Assembly (NCBI GenBank): GCA_034422835.1
Contig: DAOUJJ010000006.1
Span: 62,001 to 126,000, forward strand
Origin: VXMO01 sp034422835
Lineage (GTDB): Bacteria > Chloroflexota > Dehalococcoidia > UBA6926
DNA length: 64,000 nt
Direction of reading: 5' to 3'
The first letter of the stretch is position 1, and every line of letters starts with the position of its first letter. A program made the translations under genes and the position numbers. Shown piece by piece: positions 25,984-35,456 of this stretch. A model generated the notes under the pieces. That model was given only the letters and a program-made list of their open reading frames with translations. It was not told where the DNA came from and searched no databases.

Positions 25984-27543
25984 CTAGTGTCGGAAATGGC
26001 GGATGCCGGTGAATACCATTGCAGCGTTGGCTTTGTTGGCGGCGGCGATGACCTCATCGTCACGGACGGAGCCGCCGGGCTGCACGGCCGCCGTGACGCC
26101 GCCCGTGAGCGCCATCTCCAGCCCGTCCGCGAACGGGAAGAAGGCGTCCGAGGCCACGACCGCGCCCTGCACGTCGTCCCCGGCCAGTTTCAGCGCAAGC
26201 TCCACGCTGATGAGGCGATTCGGTTGTCCTGCGCCCATGCCGAGCAACGCGCCGTCTTTCACAATCACGATGGCGTTGGACTTCACATGCCGCGCCGCTT
26301 TCCACGCGAACCGGAGATCGGCGAGTTCAGCGTCCGTCGGGGCGCGCTCCGTCACCGTCTGCCACTCGCCCATCTCGCCCATGTCCGCCGCCTGCACGAG
26401 GAATCCGCCGCGCACCGTGCGGATATCCAGCGACGGCGTGGCGGCGGACGAATCTCCCATTTCAAGCAGGCGCAGGTTGCGCTTTTGCGTGAGCACCGAG
26501 AGCGCGTCATCGTCGTAGGAGGGGGCGATGACAATCTCATAGAACGCCTCGTTGATGGCCTCCGCCGTCGCCTTGTCCATCGGGCGGTTGGCGGCGATGA
26601 TGCCGCCGAACGCGGAGACGGGGTCGCCTGCAAGGGCGCGGCTAAACGCGGTGGCGAGGTCGGGCGCGGTGGCGAGGCCGCAGGGGTTGCCGTGCTTGAT
26701 GATGGCAACCGTGGGGGCGTCCGGGAAATCGCAGACGATGTTCCACGCGGCGTCCGCGTCAAGGATGTTGTTGAAGGACATCTCACGGCCATGGACCTGG
26801 CGCGCGGACGGGATGCCCTGCGCGGGGCGGCCCGGGTCGTTGACGCGGTAGAGCCCGCCCGCCTGGTGGGGATTCTCACCGTAGCGGAGCGACTGAATGG
26901 ATTGGAGAGCCAGCACCCGCTCTGCGGGGAGTGCGGCAGCCTCATCGTCCATGCCGGCGGCGCCCAAGTCCCGCGCGAGGTAGTTGGCGATGATCGTGTC
27001 ATAGGCGGAGACGTGCTCAAATGCCTTGCGGGCAAGGCGACGGCGCTCGGCGACGGGGACGACGCCTGCGCGCAGCATCTCCAGCACCTGCGCGTAATCG
27101 GCGGGGTCAATCAGGACGATGACGGCGGGGAAATTCTTGGCGGCGGCGCGGACCATCGTCGGGCCGCCGATGTCGATCTGCTCCAGCGCGTCCATGAGCG
27201 TCACGTCCGGCTTCGAAACGGTCTCCGCGAAGGGATAGAGATTGACGGCGATGAGGTCGATGGTGCCGATTCCATGCTCCTCCATCTGCGCCACGTGAGC
27301 CGGCTCCTCGCGCTTGGCGAGAATGCCGCCGTGGACGCGGGGATGGAGCGTCTTGACGCGGCCATCGAGTATCTCCGGGAAGCCCGTCAGGTCCTCGATG
27401 TGACGCGCGTCGACGCCAGCGCCTGTCAGGAAGCGATGGGTGCCGCCTGTCGCGTACACCTCCCACCCGAGATCGGTCAGTCCGTGCGCGAGATCGTCCG
27501 CGCCGTCCTTGTTCGATGGGGCGATGATTGCTCGAAACGTCAT
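25984..27543 (-). CDS. purH: Bifunctional AICAR transformylase/IMP cyclohydrolase
   Basis: A 519-residue protein performing the last two steps of de novo IMP synthesis. The N-terminal IMP cyclohydrolase domain (about 1-195) has DLGWEVYATGGTHRFL and KTLHPRVHGGIL. The C-terminal transformylase has IIKHGNPCG and the terminal QPGGSVRDDEVI segment. Length is typical (about 510-530). ATG 27543 overlaps the purM stop by four bases (ATGA), so translation is coupled in the order purF, purM, purH. Confidence 0.97.
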   Translation of the reverse strand: MTFRAIIAPSNKDGADDLAHGLTDLGWEVYATGGTHRFLTGAGVDARHIEDLTGFPEILDGRVKTLHPRVHGGILAKREEPAHVAQMEEHGIGTIDLIAVNLYPFAETVSKPDVTLMDALEQIDIGGPTMVRAAAKNFPAVIVLIDPADYAQVLEMLRAGVVPVAERRRLARKAFEHVSAYDTIIANYLARDLGAAGMDDEAAALPAERVLALQSIQSLRYGENPHQAGGLYRVNDPGRPAQGIPSARQVHGREMSFNNILDADAAWNIVCDFPDAPTVAIIKHGNPCGLATAPDLATAFSRALAGDPVSAFGGIIAANRPMDKATAEAINEAFYEIVIAPSYDDDALSVLTQKRNLRLLEMGDSSAATPSLDIRTVRGGFLVQAADMGEMGEWQTVTERAPTDAELADLRFAWKAARHVKSNAIVIVKDGALLGMGAGQPNRLISVELALKLAGDDVQGAVVASDAFFPFADGLEMALTGGVTAAVQPGGSVRDDEVIAAANKANAAMVFTGIRHFRH

Positions 27544-28580
27544 TCGCGCTCCATTCGGAGGATGATCTGATCGCCATCCGGCGGGCGTTCTTCAATTGTG
27601 CCGATCTGCGCGCTGCCCTCCATGGCGGACATCACCATCGGCGCGTCCTGCGGGCGTACGACGGCGACCATCCCCATGCCCATGTTGAACACGTCATACA
27701 TCTCTGTCAGCGGGATTTCGCCGCGACTGCTGATGAGACGAAAGATGGGGGGCACAGTCCACGCGCCGCAGTCGACGACAGCCTGCAGGTTATCCGGCAG
27801 GACGCGCGGCACGTTTTCCGCGTAGCCGCCGCCCGTGATATGGGCGAGCCCGCGGACACGCCGCCGCATCGGCTTCAGTTCCTGATAATAGGGCCGGTGG
27901 ACGGCCAACAACGCCTCAGCGACTGTCTTGCCGTCGAGTTCAGGCGGTCTTTCGTCAAGGTTCTCAGGGTGATCATCAAGATCAAAGACGCGGCGGGCCA
28001 ACGAGTAGCCGTTGGTGTGGAGGCCCGTTGAGGGCAGGCCGACGAGGACGTCACCCGCGCGGATGCCCGTCCCGTCAATGAGGTCCCAGCGCTCCACCGC
28101 GCCAACGATGAATCCGGCGACATCATAGTGGCCCTCACGGTATGTGCCGGGCATCTCGGCAGTTTCGCCGCCGATGAGAGCGATGCCGGCAGCGCTGCAC
28201 GCCTCCGCAATGCCCCGCACGATGTCAGCGGCATCCTGTGGATTGAGACTTTCGGCGGCGATGTAGTCCAGGAAGAAGAGCGGATCGGCGCCCTGCACCC
28301 AGATATCGTTGATGCAGTGATTCACCAGATCCGCGCCAATGCTCGCGAACGATCCGGCCTGCTTGGCGATGTTGATCTTGGTGCCCACGCCGTCGGCGCT
28401 GGCAACGAGTATCGGCTCACGGTAGGAATCCAGCTTGAAAAGTCCGCCAAAGCCGCCGATGTCGCCCAAAACGCGGTTGTTATACGTGGACTGAGCGAAT
28501 GGGCGCATCAGGCGCACGGCCTCTTGCCCCGCGCCGATGTTCACACCGGCTGCCGCGTAGCTCGACTCCGAATCAGACAC
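27540..28580 (-). CDS. purM: Phosphoribosylformylglycinamidine cyclo-ligase (AIR synthetase)
   Basis: A 346-residue ATP-dependent ring-closing enzyme of purine synthesis, FGAM to AIR. I chose the GTG at 28580, giving (M)SDSESSYAAAGVNIGAG, the usual PurM N-terminus. The upstream open frame to 28757 only reads through purF out of frame. Family motifs are VASADGVGTK, NDIWVQGADPLFFLDY and GGETAEMPG. It overlaps the end of purF by eight bases and the start of purH by four. Confidence 0.97.
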   Translation of the reverse strand: MSDSESSYAAAGVNIGAGQEAVRLMRPFAQSTYNNRVLGDIGGFGGLFKLDSYREPILVASADGVGTKINIAKQAGSFASIGADLVNHCINDIWVQGADPLFFLDYIAAESLNPQDAADIVRGIAEACSAAGIALIGGETAEMPGTYREGHYDVAGFIVGAVERWDLIDGTGIRAGDVLVGLPSTGLHTNGYSLARRVFDLDDHPENLDERPPELDGKTVAEALLAVHRPYYQELKPMRRRVRGLAHITGGGYAENVPRVLPDNLQAVVDCGAWTVPPIFRLISSRGEIPLTEMYDVFNMGMGMVAVVRPQDAPMVMSAMEGSAQIGTIEERPPDGDQIILRMERE

Positions 28581-29994
28581 GCAGGGGGAGCCGCTCCAAC
28601 GCAAATTTATCAAGCTCAACCTGGACAGGGACGGTGTATTCACCCGTGAAGCACGCTGTGCAGAAACCCGGCCCTTCCTGGGCGACGGACGTGTACAGGC
28701 TCGGGACATCAAGGAATCCGAGGCTGTCAACGCCGAGCTCGTCACGAACCTCTTCAACGCTGCGGTCCGACGCGAGCAACTCGGCCCGGTTCGGCATATC
28801 GATGCCGTAGTGGCAGGGATAGCGGATGGGTGGGGCGCAGACGCGGAGATGAATCTCCTTCGCCCCGGCGCTGCGGAGCAGGTCGATCAGGTGACGCGTC
28901 GTTGTGCCCCGCACGATGCTGTCGTCCACGATCACCAGACGCTTACCCTCGATGACCTCTCGTAGAGGGGTCAGCTTGAGGCGGACGCCCTCGTCGCGGA
29001 GGCGCTGATCGGGTTGAATGAATGTGCGGCCAACATAGCGGTTCTTGACCAGCGTCTCGTAGAACGGGATGCCGGAGCCGTGCGCGTAGCCGATGCCGGC
29101 TGCGTTGGCGGAGTCCGGAACGGCGCTGACGATGTCCGCCTCGACCGGGTGCATCCGCGCCAGTTCTTTGCCCATCGCCTCGCGGCTCAGATAGACGCGC
29201 CGACCTTCCAGAACGGAGTCGGGGCGTGAGAAGTAGATGTGCTCAAAGATGCAGAGGGATCGCGCCTCACGGCGTCCAAACGTGGAATGAAGACCGGTTG
29301 AGTCGATGCGCACTATTTCGCCGGGCTCCACGTCCCGAACGAACTCTGCGCCTACGTTCTCCAGAGCGCACGTCTCAGAAGCGGCCATATAGCCGGACTC
29401 GCCGACACGTCCAAGGCTTAGCGGGCGGAATCCGTGCGGATCCCGAACGGCATAGACGGCGTCCTTGGTGAGGATGGTCAGGCTGTACGCGCCCTCAAGT
29501 CGGAGCATTGCCGCCGTGATCTTCTCCTCCCATGTTTCGCCGGGGAGGACGGCGATGAGTTGGGCGATAACTTCGGAATCGGTGGACGTGACGAACTGCG
29601 CGCCGAGTTCAAGCGCCTCCTCCCGCAGGAGTTCGGCATTGACCACGTTGCCGTTGTGCGCGATGAGGACTTCTCCGAGGGGGCCGTTGGCCGGAATGGG
29701 CTGGGCATTGGCGAGCGTGGAGCTGCCGGTGGTGGAGTAGCGGGTGTGGCCGATAGCGAGTTTGCCGGGGATGACGTTCAGGGTGTGCTCATCGAAAACA
29801 CGGTTGACGAGGCCAAGCCCGCGGTAGAGGTGGAGTTCCTGGTTGTCGTCAGAAGCGGCGATGCCGGCGCTTTCCTGGCCGCGGTGCTGGAGGGAAAAGA
29901 TACCGAAAAAGGCAGCCCGAGCGGCGTCACCGCCCGGTAGGTAGATGCCAACGACGCCGCAAGCGTCGTGCAACTTGTCGTCGTCCACTCTCAC
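28573..29994 (-). CDS. purF: Amidophosphoribosyltransferase
   Basis: A 473-residue first enzyme of purine synthesis (PRPP plus glutamine to phosphoribosylamine). A propeptide of 11 residues precedes Cys12 in HDACGVVG, which becomes the N-terminal nucleophile after self-cleavage, as in the Bacillus type. The Fe-S type cysteines are present (LCIFEHIYF, YPCHYGID, GFCTACF), so a 4Fe-4S cluster is expected, and the PRPP loop is VIVDDSIVRGTT. Start GTG 29994, with another GTG two codons on. Heads the purF-purM-purH run. Confidence 0.97.
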   Translation of the reverse strand: MRVDDDKLHDACGVVGIYLPGGDAARAAFFGIFSLQHRGQESAGIAASDDNQELHLYRGLGLVNRVFDEHTLNVIPGKLAIGHTRYSTTGSSTLANAQPIPANGPLGEVLIAHNGNVVNAELLREEALELGAQFVTSTDSEVIAQLIAVLPGETWEEKITAAMLRLEGAYSLTILTKDAVYAVRDPHGFRPLSLGRVGESGYMAASETCALENVGAEFVRDVEPGEIVRIDSTGLHSTFGRREARSLCIFEHIYFSRPDSVLEGRRVYLSREAMGKELARMHPVEADIVSAVPDSANAAGIGYAHGSGIPFYETLVKNRYVGRTFIQPDQRLRDEGVRLKLTPLREVIEGKRLVIVDDSIVRGTTTRHLIDLLRSAGAKEIHLRVCAPPIRYPCHYGIDMPNRAELLASDRSVEEVRDELGVDSLGFLDVPSLYTSVAQEGPGFCTACFTGEYTVPVQVELDKFALERLPLRV

Positions 29995-30105
29995 CTACCG
30001 GTGAACATCAGGTCCGGCTCCCCGGGCGCTGTCCAAGCGAAACAAAATCAAGGATACCAAACCTCAGGTCAGAACGCACGCCAAAATGAGGTCCCTTGAG
30101 GCGCT

Positions 30106-31299
30106 CTAGCCCGCCACGGCTGCGATGGCGTCCTCCAGGATGGCAACGCCCTTGTCCATGTCCTCATCCGTCAGTATGAGGGGCGGCATGAGGCGGAGGG
30201 CGTTGGGGCGCACGCGGTTGACCAACATGCCGCGCTCAAGGCAGGCCGTGAGCACGTCGCCCGCGATCTCATCCGTGAACTGCACGGCCGCAAGCAGTCC
30301 CATGCCGCGCACCTCGGCAATCGACGAGTGACGGTCAGCGAGGCCCTTGAGAGCGCCAAGCAGCCGCTCGCCCGAGACCCGAACCCGGCCGGGGATGTCT
30401 TCCGCCAACACGGTACGAATCACGGCGCGGGCGGCGGCCGTCGTGAGGACGTTGCCGCCGTACGTGGAGCCGTGGTCGCCGTATGTGAGCGCGTCCGCGT
30501 GATCCTTGGTCAGGAACGCGCCGATGGGCACGCCGCCGCCGAGTCCTTTCGCCAGCGACATCACGTCAGGCTCGACTCCAAATGCCTGGTAACCGAAGAG
30601 GTGTCCAAGCCTGCCGACACCCGTCTGAACTTCATCCAGGATCAACAGGAGGTTGTTCTCGTCGCACCATGCGCGGACGGCGGGCAGATAGTCGGGATCG
30701 GGAACGTTGACGCCGCCCTCACCCTGCACCGGCTCCAGCATCACGGCGACGGTGCGCTCCGTGGTGGCCTCACGTATGGCGGCCATGTCATTGAACGGGA
30801 CGTGAACGAAACCGGGTGTGAGCGGCTTGAAACCTTCCTGGTAGTGCGGTTGGCCGGTGGCGGCAACGGTGGTCATCGTGCGGCCATGGAACGATTCAAG
30901 CGCGGTGATGATCTCATAAGCGCCGTCCTTGTGGAGCGCGCCATAGCGGCGGGCGACCTTGATCGCGCCCTCCACGGCCTCCGCGCCGCTGTTGCAGAAG
31001 AAGACGCGGTCCATGCAGGAATTATCGATGAGGAGCTGCGCAAGCTCAATCTGCGGAACGGTGTAGAAGGCGTTGGACGTCTGAATCAGGGTGGCGGCTT
31101 GCTCCGCGATTGCCTCTGTCATCGCCGGATGGGAGTGCCCCAGCGTGGCTGTTGCCCATCCACCCACGAAGTCCAGGTACTCCTTCCCCTTGTCATCCCA
31201 CACGGTGCTGTCTTTACCGCGCACGAGGGTTACCGGAACACGGCGAACCGTCTGCATGTAATAGTCGGACTCTACCTGTTGCCAGTCTTTAGTCGTCAT
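30106..31299 (-). CDS. argD: Acetylornithine/succinyldiaminopimelate aminotransferase-type enzyme
   Basis: A 397-residue class-III PLP aminotransferase, probably N-acetylornithine aminotransferase of arginine synthesis since argJ and argB lie 4-5 kb away on the same strand. The PLP lysine is Lys251 in SLAKGLGGGVPIGA; other signatures are FCNSGAEAVEGAIK, FHGRT and LDEVQTGVGR. I use ATG 31299, behind GGAGAGA; the longer frame to 31413 has no family support. Specificity (ornithine, lysine or GABA type) is not fully settled by sequence. Confidence 0.85.
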   Translation of the reverse strand: MTTKDWQQVESDYYMQTVRRVPVTLVRGKDSTVWDDKGKEYLDFVGGWATATLGHSHPAMTEAIAEQAATLIQTSNAFYTVPQIELAQLLIDNSCMDRVFFCNSGAEAVEGAIKVARRYGALHKDGAYEIITALESFHGRTMTTVAATGQPHYQEGFKPLTPGFVHVPFNDMAAIREATTERTVAVMLEPVQGEGGVNVPDPDYLPAVRAWCDENNLLLILDEVQTGVGRLGHLFGYQAFGVEPDVMSLAKGLGGGVPIGAFLTKDHADALTYGDHGSTYGGNVLTTAAARAVIRTVLAEDIPGRVRVSGERLLGALKGLADRHSSIAEVRGMGLLAAVQFTDEIAGDVLTACLERGMLVNRVRPNALRLMPPLILTDEDMDKGVAILEDAIAAVAG

Positions 31300-31421
31300 G
31301 TGATTCTCTCCATTACCGCCGGTGAACATAAAGGAGGCAGTGAATGCCCCTTGCGACGTTTCCGTATAAGCTATCGTACCGCTTAGGGACGCAAGTCGAT
31401 AGGGTGCGCCCACCGGAGGAC

Positions 31422-31802
31422 ATGATGACGGAACCTGTACTCAATGAGCCTTTCAGCCTGTTCAACACCGGCGCGTTGCTTGGTGACAATCGCAAAATCT
31501 CGGCGCTCGACCCCGGCGACAGCCCTGCAGGCGGTTGGGTTGTAAGCGTGCAGCATGTCGCCGAGTCATGGACAGAGTGGCGGCGTCATGCCGACGGCGA
31601 TGTGTTCCTGTTCCTGCTGTGGGGCGCGGCGGTTGTGCTAACTGCCGACGACTCCGTGGAAGACGCAGCTTCCAATGACCTCAAGGCGGCCGGCGCGTTC
31701 ATCGTGCCTTCCGGGACATGGCACCGCGTGACGGTGGAGGAACCGGCAAACTTGCTGACTGCCGTGCGGACAGGTGATATCGAAAGTCGGTCCGCCAGTT
31801 AG
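31422..31802 (+). CDS. Cupin-domain protein
   Basis: About 126 residues from ATG 31422 or 31425, directly after CCGGAGGAC. A single small beta-barrel is suggested by VSVQHVAESWTEWRRHADG (cupin motif 1 in weak form), FLFLLWGAAVVLTAD, and FIVPSGTWHRVTV (motif 2, P-x-G-x-x-H). The metal-binding histidines are partly kept. Function unknown; small cupins often act as isomerases or sensors. It runs opposite to argD and ends three bases before the UPF0182 stop, so it is convergent with that gene. Confidence 0.75.
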   Translation: MMTEPVLNEPFSLFNTGALLGDNRKISALDPGDSPAGGWVVSVQHVAESWTEWRRHADGDVFLFLLWGAAVVLTADDSVEDAASNDLKAAGAFIVPSGTWHRVTVEEPANLLTAVRTGDIESRSAS

Positions 31803-31805
31803 TCG

Positions 31806-34562
31806 CTACGCTGCCGCGCTTTGCTCTTCCTCTTCTTCAAGGGCCTCGTCGATTGTCCGGGCGATGTCCTCGATCTGTCGGGTGAGTTCCTCGGCGGAAT
31901 CGCGCAGGCCGTCCAACTCGGAACGCAGCCGTTCAATGACGGTCAGCGGTGTAATCCCATCATCGCCGGTCTGTTGCGGTCTCGTCTCGCGGATGGCAGT
32001 TGTGCCGCCCTCTCTGGCGAGAAGATTATTCAGTGATTGACTCAGAGATGGGAGCATCACCGGTTCCTCGCCCTGCTGCACAAGCACAACGCGCGTCAGC
32101 TGCGGGTAGTCGATGTCCTCGGCTTTGAGGTAGATCGGCTCCGCGTAGATGATGTTGTCGCCCACCGGGATGACGAGCAGGTTGCCGCGCAGGACGTTCG
32201 ATCCGGCCTGATCCCACAAGGTGAATTGCTGTGAGATCTCAGGGTTCGTCGTAATACGCGCCTCAACCTGCTGCGGGCCGTCGATCTGCCGCTCCTTCGG
32301 GAACGTGTAGGCGATGAGCGAGCCGTAGTTTTCGCCATCGTTGCGGGCCGCCAGCCATCCAACAAGATTCGGTTTGCCGTCCGGCGTGAACGGCATGATC
32401 AGCACAAACTCCTCCTGCTCTTCTCCCGGCAGGCCCATGATGAGGTAATAGGGTTCCATGACCTGTGCCTGATCGCTGAAGAACAACTCCAGCGGGAAGT
32501 TCCACAGGTCCTCCTGGTTATAGAAGACCTGCGGGTCCGTCATGTGGAACTTGAGATACTTGTCCGCCTGGATGGTGAAGAAATCCTCCGGGTAGCGCAG
32601 ATGGGAGCGCAGCGCTTCCGGCATCTCGCTCATCGGCTTGAAGAGATCGGGGAACACGCTCTGGTAGGTGCGGATGATGCCATCCGATTCATCCGCGATG
32701 TAGAGATCGACGGACCCGTCATAGGCGTCAATCACCGCCTTGACGCTGTTGCGAATGTAGTTGAAGCCGTTCGGCGCCGGTTCTGAATACGGGAAACGGT
32801 CGCTGATCGTGTAGGCGTCCTGGACCCAGTAGAGCTTGCCGTCCGCCACGACGATATAGGGGTCGGAATCGAGCGCAAGAAACGGCGCAAGTTGGCTGAC
32901 GCGTTCCTGAATGTCACGGTAATAGAGTATCTGGCTCTCGTTGGTGATTGCCCCGGTAATCAGGATGTTGAGATCGGTGAACCGCCACGCAAAGAGGACG
33001 CGGGACAGGAGGCCGCTGATGGACACGCCGTTGCCCTCATAGGACTGGTAGACCGGGCCGGCGTCTGTCGGATGATCGAATTCCGGCGTCGTACTTCGCA
33101 CAATCACCCAATCGTCCGTTGCCTCCCCAAAATAGACCTGCGGAACGTCGACGTGGGGCGCGCCGGTGACCGGCTCCGGCGGGATGTCCTGCAGGAAGAA
33201 CTCCGGCAGGCCGTCCTGGGTGAACTCCGTCACGGGGCTCATCGCCGCGCCGTACCCGTGCGTGTATTGCAGCCGCTCATTGACCCACGTCTGCGCCTGC
33301 GGGTCCAACTGCGATTGCACAAGCTCACGCGTGCCGACCATTACCTGCCGATAATCGCCGTCAATGGTGTATCGGTCTATATCGATATCGAGGAACGAGT
33401 ATTGCAGTCGGAAGAACTGGATCTGGTTATAGACGTCACGGAGCGGACGGTGATCCCAGAGGCGGATGTTTTCGAACGTGCCCGGGTTGGCGTCCACGAT
33501 CTCATGGGTGATGCTCTCCGGGCTTGAGTCGTATGGCTGCTCTTCGATGCGGTTGAGCGCAAATCCTTCCCGCGTCATCTCGATACTGCGCTCGATGTAG
33601 GTTTGCTCACGCTCAAATTCATTTGGCTGCACCTGGAAACGCTGAACGGCTGCGGGCAGGAGCCCGGTGCCGACGGTCAGCGCAAGGAACCAGATGCCGA
33701 TGGCGGCCAACGGAAGGCTCTGCCAACGGAGGAAGGAGTTGGCCGCAAGCAAGATGGCGACCACGATGCTGATGACGATCAGAAGCCGCAGAGCCGGCTG
33801 ACGAATCACAACGTCCGTGTAGGCTGCGCCATACGCGGCGCCCCGCGCCGAGTACAGAAGTTCCTGAAGGCTGAGCCAATAACCGATAGCAAGCAGCAGG
33901 AAGAAGATGACACCCAAGCCTGACAGGTGGGCGCGAAGGGTGGGCGTCAGCGAGAACTGGAAGCCTCCGAGGGCGAAATTGATGGCGTAGATACCGACGG
34001 CAAAGAGGGCGTTGACAATGACAACACCCAGCGCCCACCCCTGCAGGAATCGATAGAAGGGCAGATCAAACAGGTATGCCGAGACATCGCGGTTGTAGAG
34101 CGGGTCTGTCAGGTTGAACATTTCTGCGTTTGTAAACCGCAGCGCCGTTTCCCAATAACCGGACGCCGCCGCGCCAAAGACAATCGACAGCAGGACACCG
34201 GCGACGATGAGGCCGATGACGACCAGCCGCCGCGCCCACGTGAGCGCCTCAAGCGGAATGTTCAGGGCCGCTTCGGGCGAGATGCCTTTCGGCGAGTAGC
34301 GCTCCGCCAGGTAAACATTCGCGCCAAAGACGGCAGCGAAAATGAGCGCGCCGAGTACGAACAGGGCGATGCGCGTCGTGAGAATGGTTGTGAAGACGGA
34401 CAGATAGCCGAGATTGTCGAACCAGCGCCAATCGACGTAGATGTTGGCGGCTATGGAGCCGCCGATCCAGAGTAGGAGCAGCGCGCCGAGTGGAATCGCC
34501 CAATTGAGAATTGAGGATAGGCGCGGCGGCTCCCGCCGCTCGAATTCGTCCAGAAAGCTCAC
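31806..34562 (-). CDS. UPF0182 family membrane protein
   Basis: A 918-residue integral membrane protein. Seven or so transmembrane helices occupy the first ~320 residues (for example AIPLGALLLLWIGGSIAAN and LFVLGALIFAAVFGANVYL). A large extracytoplasmic domain follows (NEFEREQTYIERSIEMTREG onward), and an acidic coiled-coil C-terminus ends in EALEEEEEQSAAA. This is the COG1615/UPF0182 layout, common in Actinobacteria, Cyanobacteria and Chloroflexi; function unknown. Its ATG overlaps the argB stop by four bases, which links its translation to arginine synthesis. Confidence 0.93.
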   Translation of the reverse strand: MSFLDEFERREPPRLSSILNWAIPLGALLLLWIGGSIAANIYVDWRWFDNLGYLSVFTTILTTRIALFVLGALIFAAVFGANVYLAERYSPKGISPEAALNIPLEALTWARRLVVIGLIVAGVLLSIVFGAAASGYWETALRFTNAEMFNLTDPLYNRDVSAYLFDLPFYRFLQGWALGVVIVNALFAVGIYAINFALGGFQFSLTPTLRAHLSGLGVIFFLLLAIGYWLSLQELLYSARGAAYGAAYTDVVIRQPALRLLIVISIVVAILLAANSFLRWQSLPLAAIGIWFLALTVGTGLLPAAVQRFQVQPNEFEREQTYIERSIEMTREGFALNRIEEQPYDSSPESITHEIVDANPGTFENIRLWDHRPLRDVYNQIQFFRLQYSFLDIDIDRYTIDGDYRQVMVGTRELVQSQLDPQAQTWVNERLQYTHGYGAAMSPVTEFTQDGLPEFFLQDIPPEPVTGAPHVDVPQVYFGEATDDWVIVRSTTPEFDHPTDAGPVYQSYEGNGVSISGLLSRVLFAWRFTDLNILITGAITNESQILYYRDIQERVSQLAPFLALDSDPYIVVADGKLYWVQDAYTISDRFPYSEPAPNGFNYIRNSVKAVIDAYDGSVDLYIADESDGIIRTYQSVFPDLFKPMSEMPEALRSHLRYPEDFFTIQADKYLKFHMTDPQVFYNQEDLWNFPLELFFSDQAQVMEPYYLIMGLPGEEQEEFVLIMPFTPDGKPNLVGWLAARNDGENYGSLIAYTFPKERQIDGPQQVEARITTNPEISQQFTLWDQAGSNVLRGNLLVIPVGDNIIYAEPIYLKAEDIDYPQLTRVVLVQQGEEPVMLPSLSQSLNNLLAREGGTTAIRETRPQQTGDDGITPLTVIERLRSELDGLRDSAEELTRQIEDIARTIDEALEEEEEQSAAA

Positions 34563-35368
34563 GCTGTTGCTCCTGCCGTTGCGGCCTGTTTAGTCTCTCT
34601 CACAATGCGCGTGCCGGTGTCATGTTCAAGCGCGTCACGCAGGGCATTGGGCACACGGCCATCGATAATCTGCGCGGTCTGGGCATGGGCCAAAGCGTTC
34701 AGGCACGCTGTTACCTTGGGAATCATGCCGCCGGTGATGATACCGTCATCTATTAACTCTCGTACGCGCTCCTCAGATAGAGTGGGCAGCAGTTCCCCGT
34801 CAGCGCCCAACACGCCTGGCACGTCCGTCATGAAAATGACGCGATCGGCCTCCAGAGCGCCTGCCAGAGCCCCTGCCACGGAGTCCGCGTTGACGTTCAG
34901 CAGCCTGCCCTTGTCATTCGTGTCTATGGAGACGGGTGAAAAGACCGGGATGAAATCGCGGTGCAACAGACCAAGGATGAGATCGGTTTCGACAGCCGCA
35001 ACCTCGCCCACACGACCAAGCTCAGGGTCTTTCACTTCGGCGGCGATAACCGCGCCGTCCGCGCCGGTCAGACCAACGCCGCGTCCACCGGCCTCTCCGA
35101 TAGACGCCACGATGCGCGTATTGACCAAGCCGCATAGAACCGCCGTAACGACGTCCAACGCCTCGTCACTCGTAACACGCAGGCCGCGCACGAACGTCGA
35201 TTCAACGCCCACCTGGTCGAGCCACTGAGATATGAGGGGGCCTCCGCCGTGAACGACAACAGGCCGGACGCCTTGCCTCTGCACGGCAACCAGGTCCTGA
35301 AAGGTTGTATCGTCGGGGCCAAGGGCGTTCCCGCCTATCTTGACGACTATCCGGGCATTTTCAGCCAT
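34559..35368 (-). CDS. argB: Acetylglutamate kinase
   Basis: A 269-residue amino-acid kinase fold enzyme of arginine synthesis, phosphorylating N-acetylglutamate. Motifs: VVKIGGNALG, VVHGGGPLISQWL, VNADSVAGALAGAL, and GGMIPKVTACLNAL. It lacks the N-terminal helix seen in arginine-inhibited hexameric enzymes, so feedback inhibition may be weak; this is inference. It follows argJ by about 90 bases and overlaps the UPF0182 gene by four. Confidence 0.95.
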   Translation of the reverse strand: MAENARIVVKIGGNALGPDDTTFQDLVAVQRQGVRPVVVHGGGPLISQWLDQVGVESTFVRGLRVTSDEALDVVTAVLCGLVNTRIVASIGEAGGRGVGLTGADGAVIAAEVKDPELGRVGEVAAVETDLILGLLHRDFIPVFSPVSIDTNDKGRLLNVNADSVAGALAGALEADRVIFMTDVPGVLGADGELLPTLSEERVRELIDDGIITGGMIPKVTACLNALAHAQTAQIIDGRVPNALRDALEHDTGTRIVRETKQAATAGATA

Positions 35369-35456
35369 TACGCTCCCACATCAATTATTAGCCGAAGCAG
35401 CATTCAGCGTACCAGAGTACGAATGGAGGCGGGACGAGCAAACCGTGTCCTGACAC

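Noticed and set aside
25894..27570. Long plus-strand frame opposite purH
   Set aside because: Antisense shadow of a certain gene, with no family-like content or ribosome-binding site. The same holds for the frames opposite groEL (11814-13073), the thiolase (10153-11325), gyrA (42281-43474) and carB (52448-53956).
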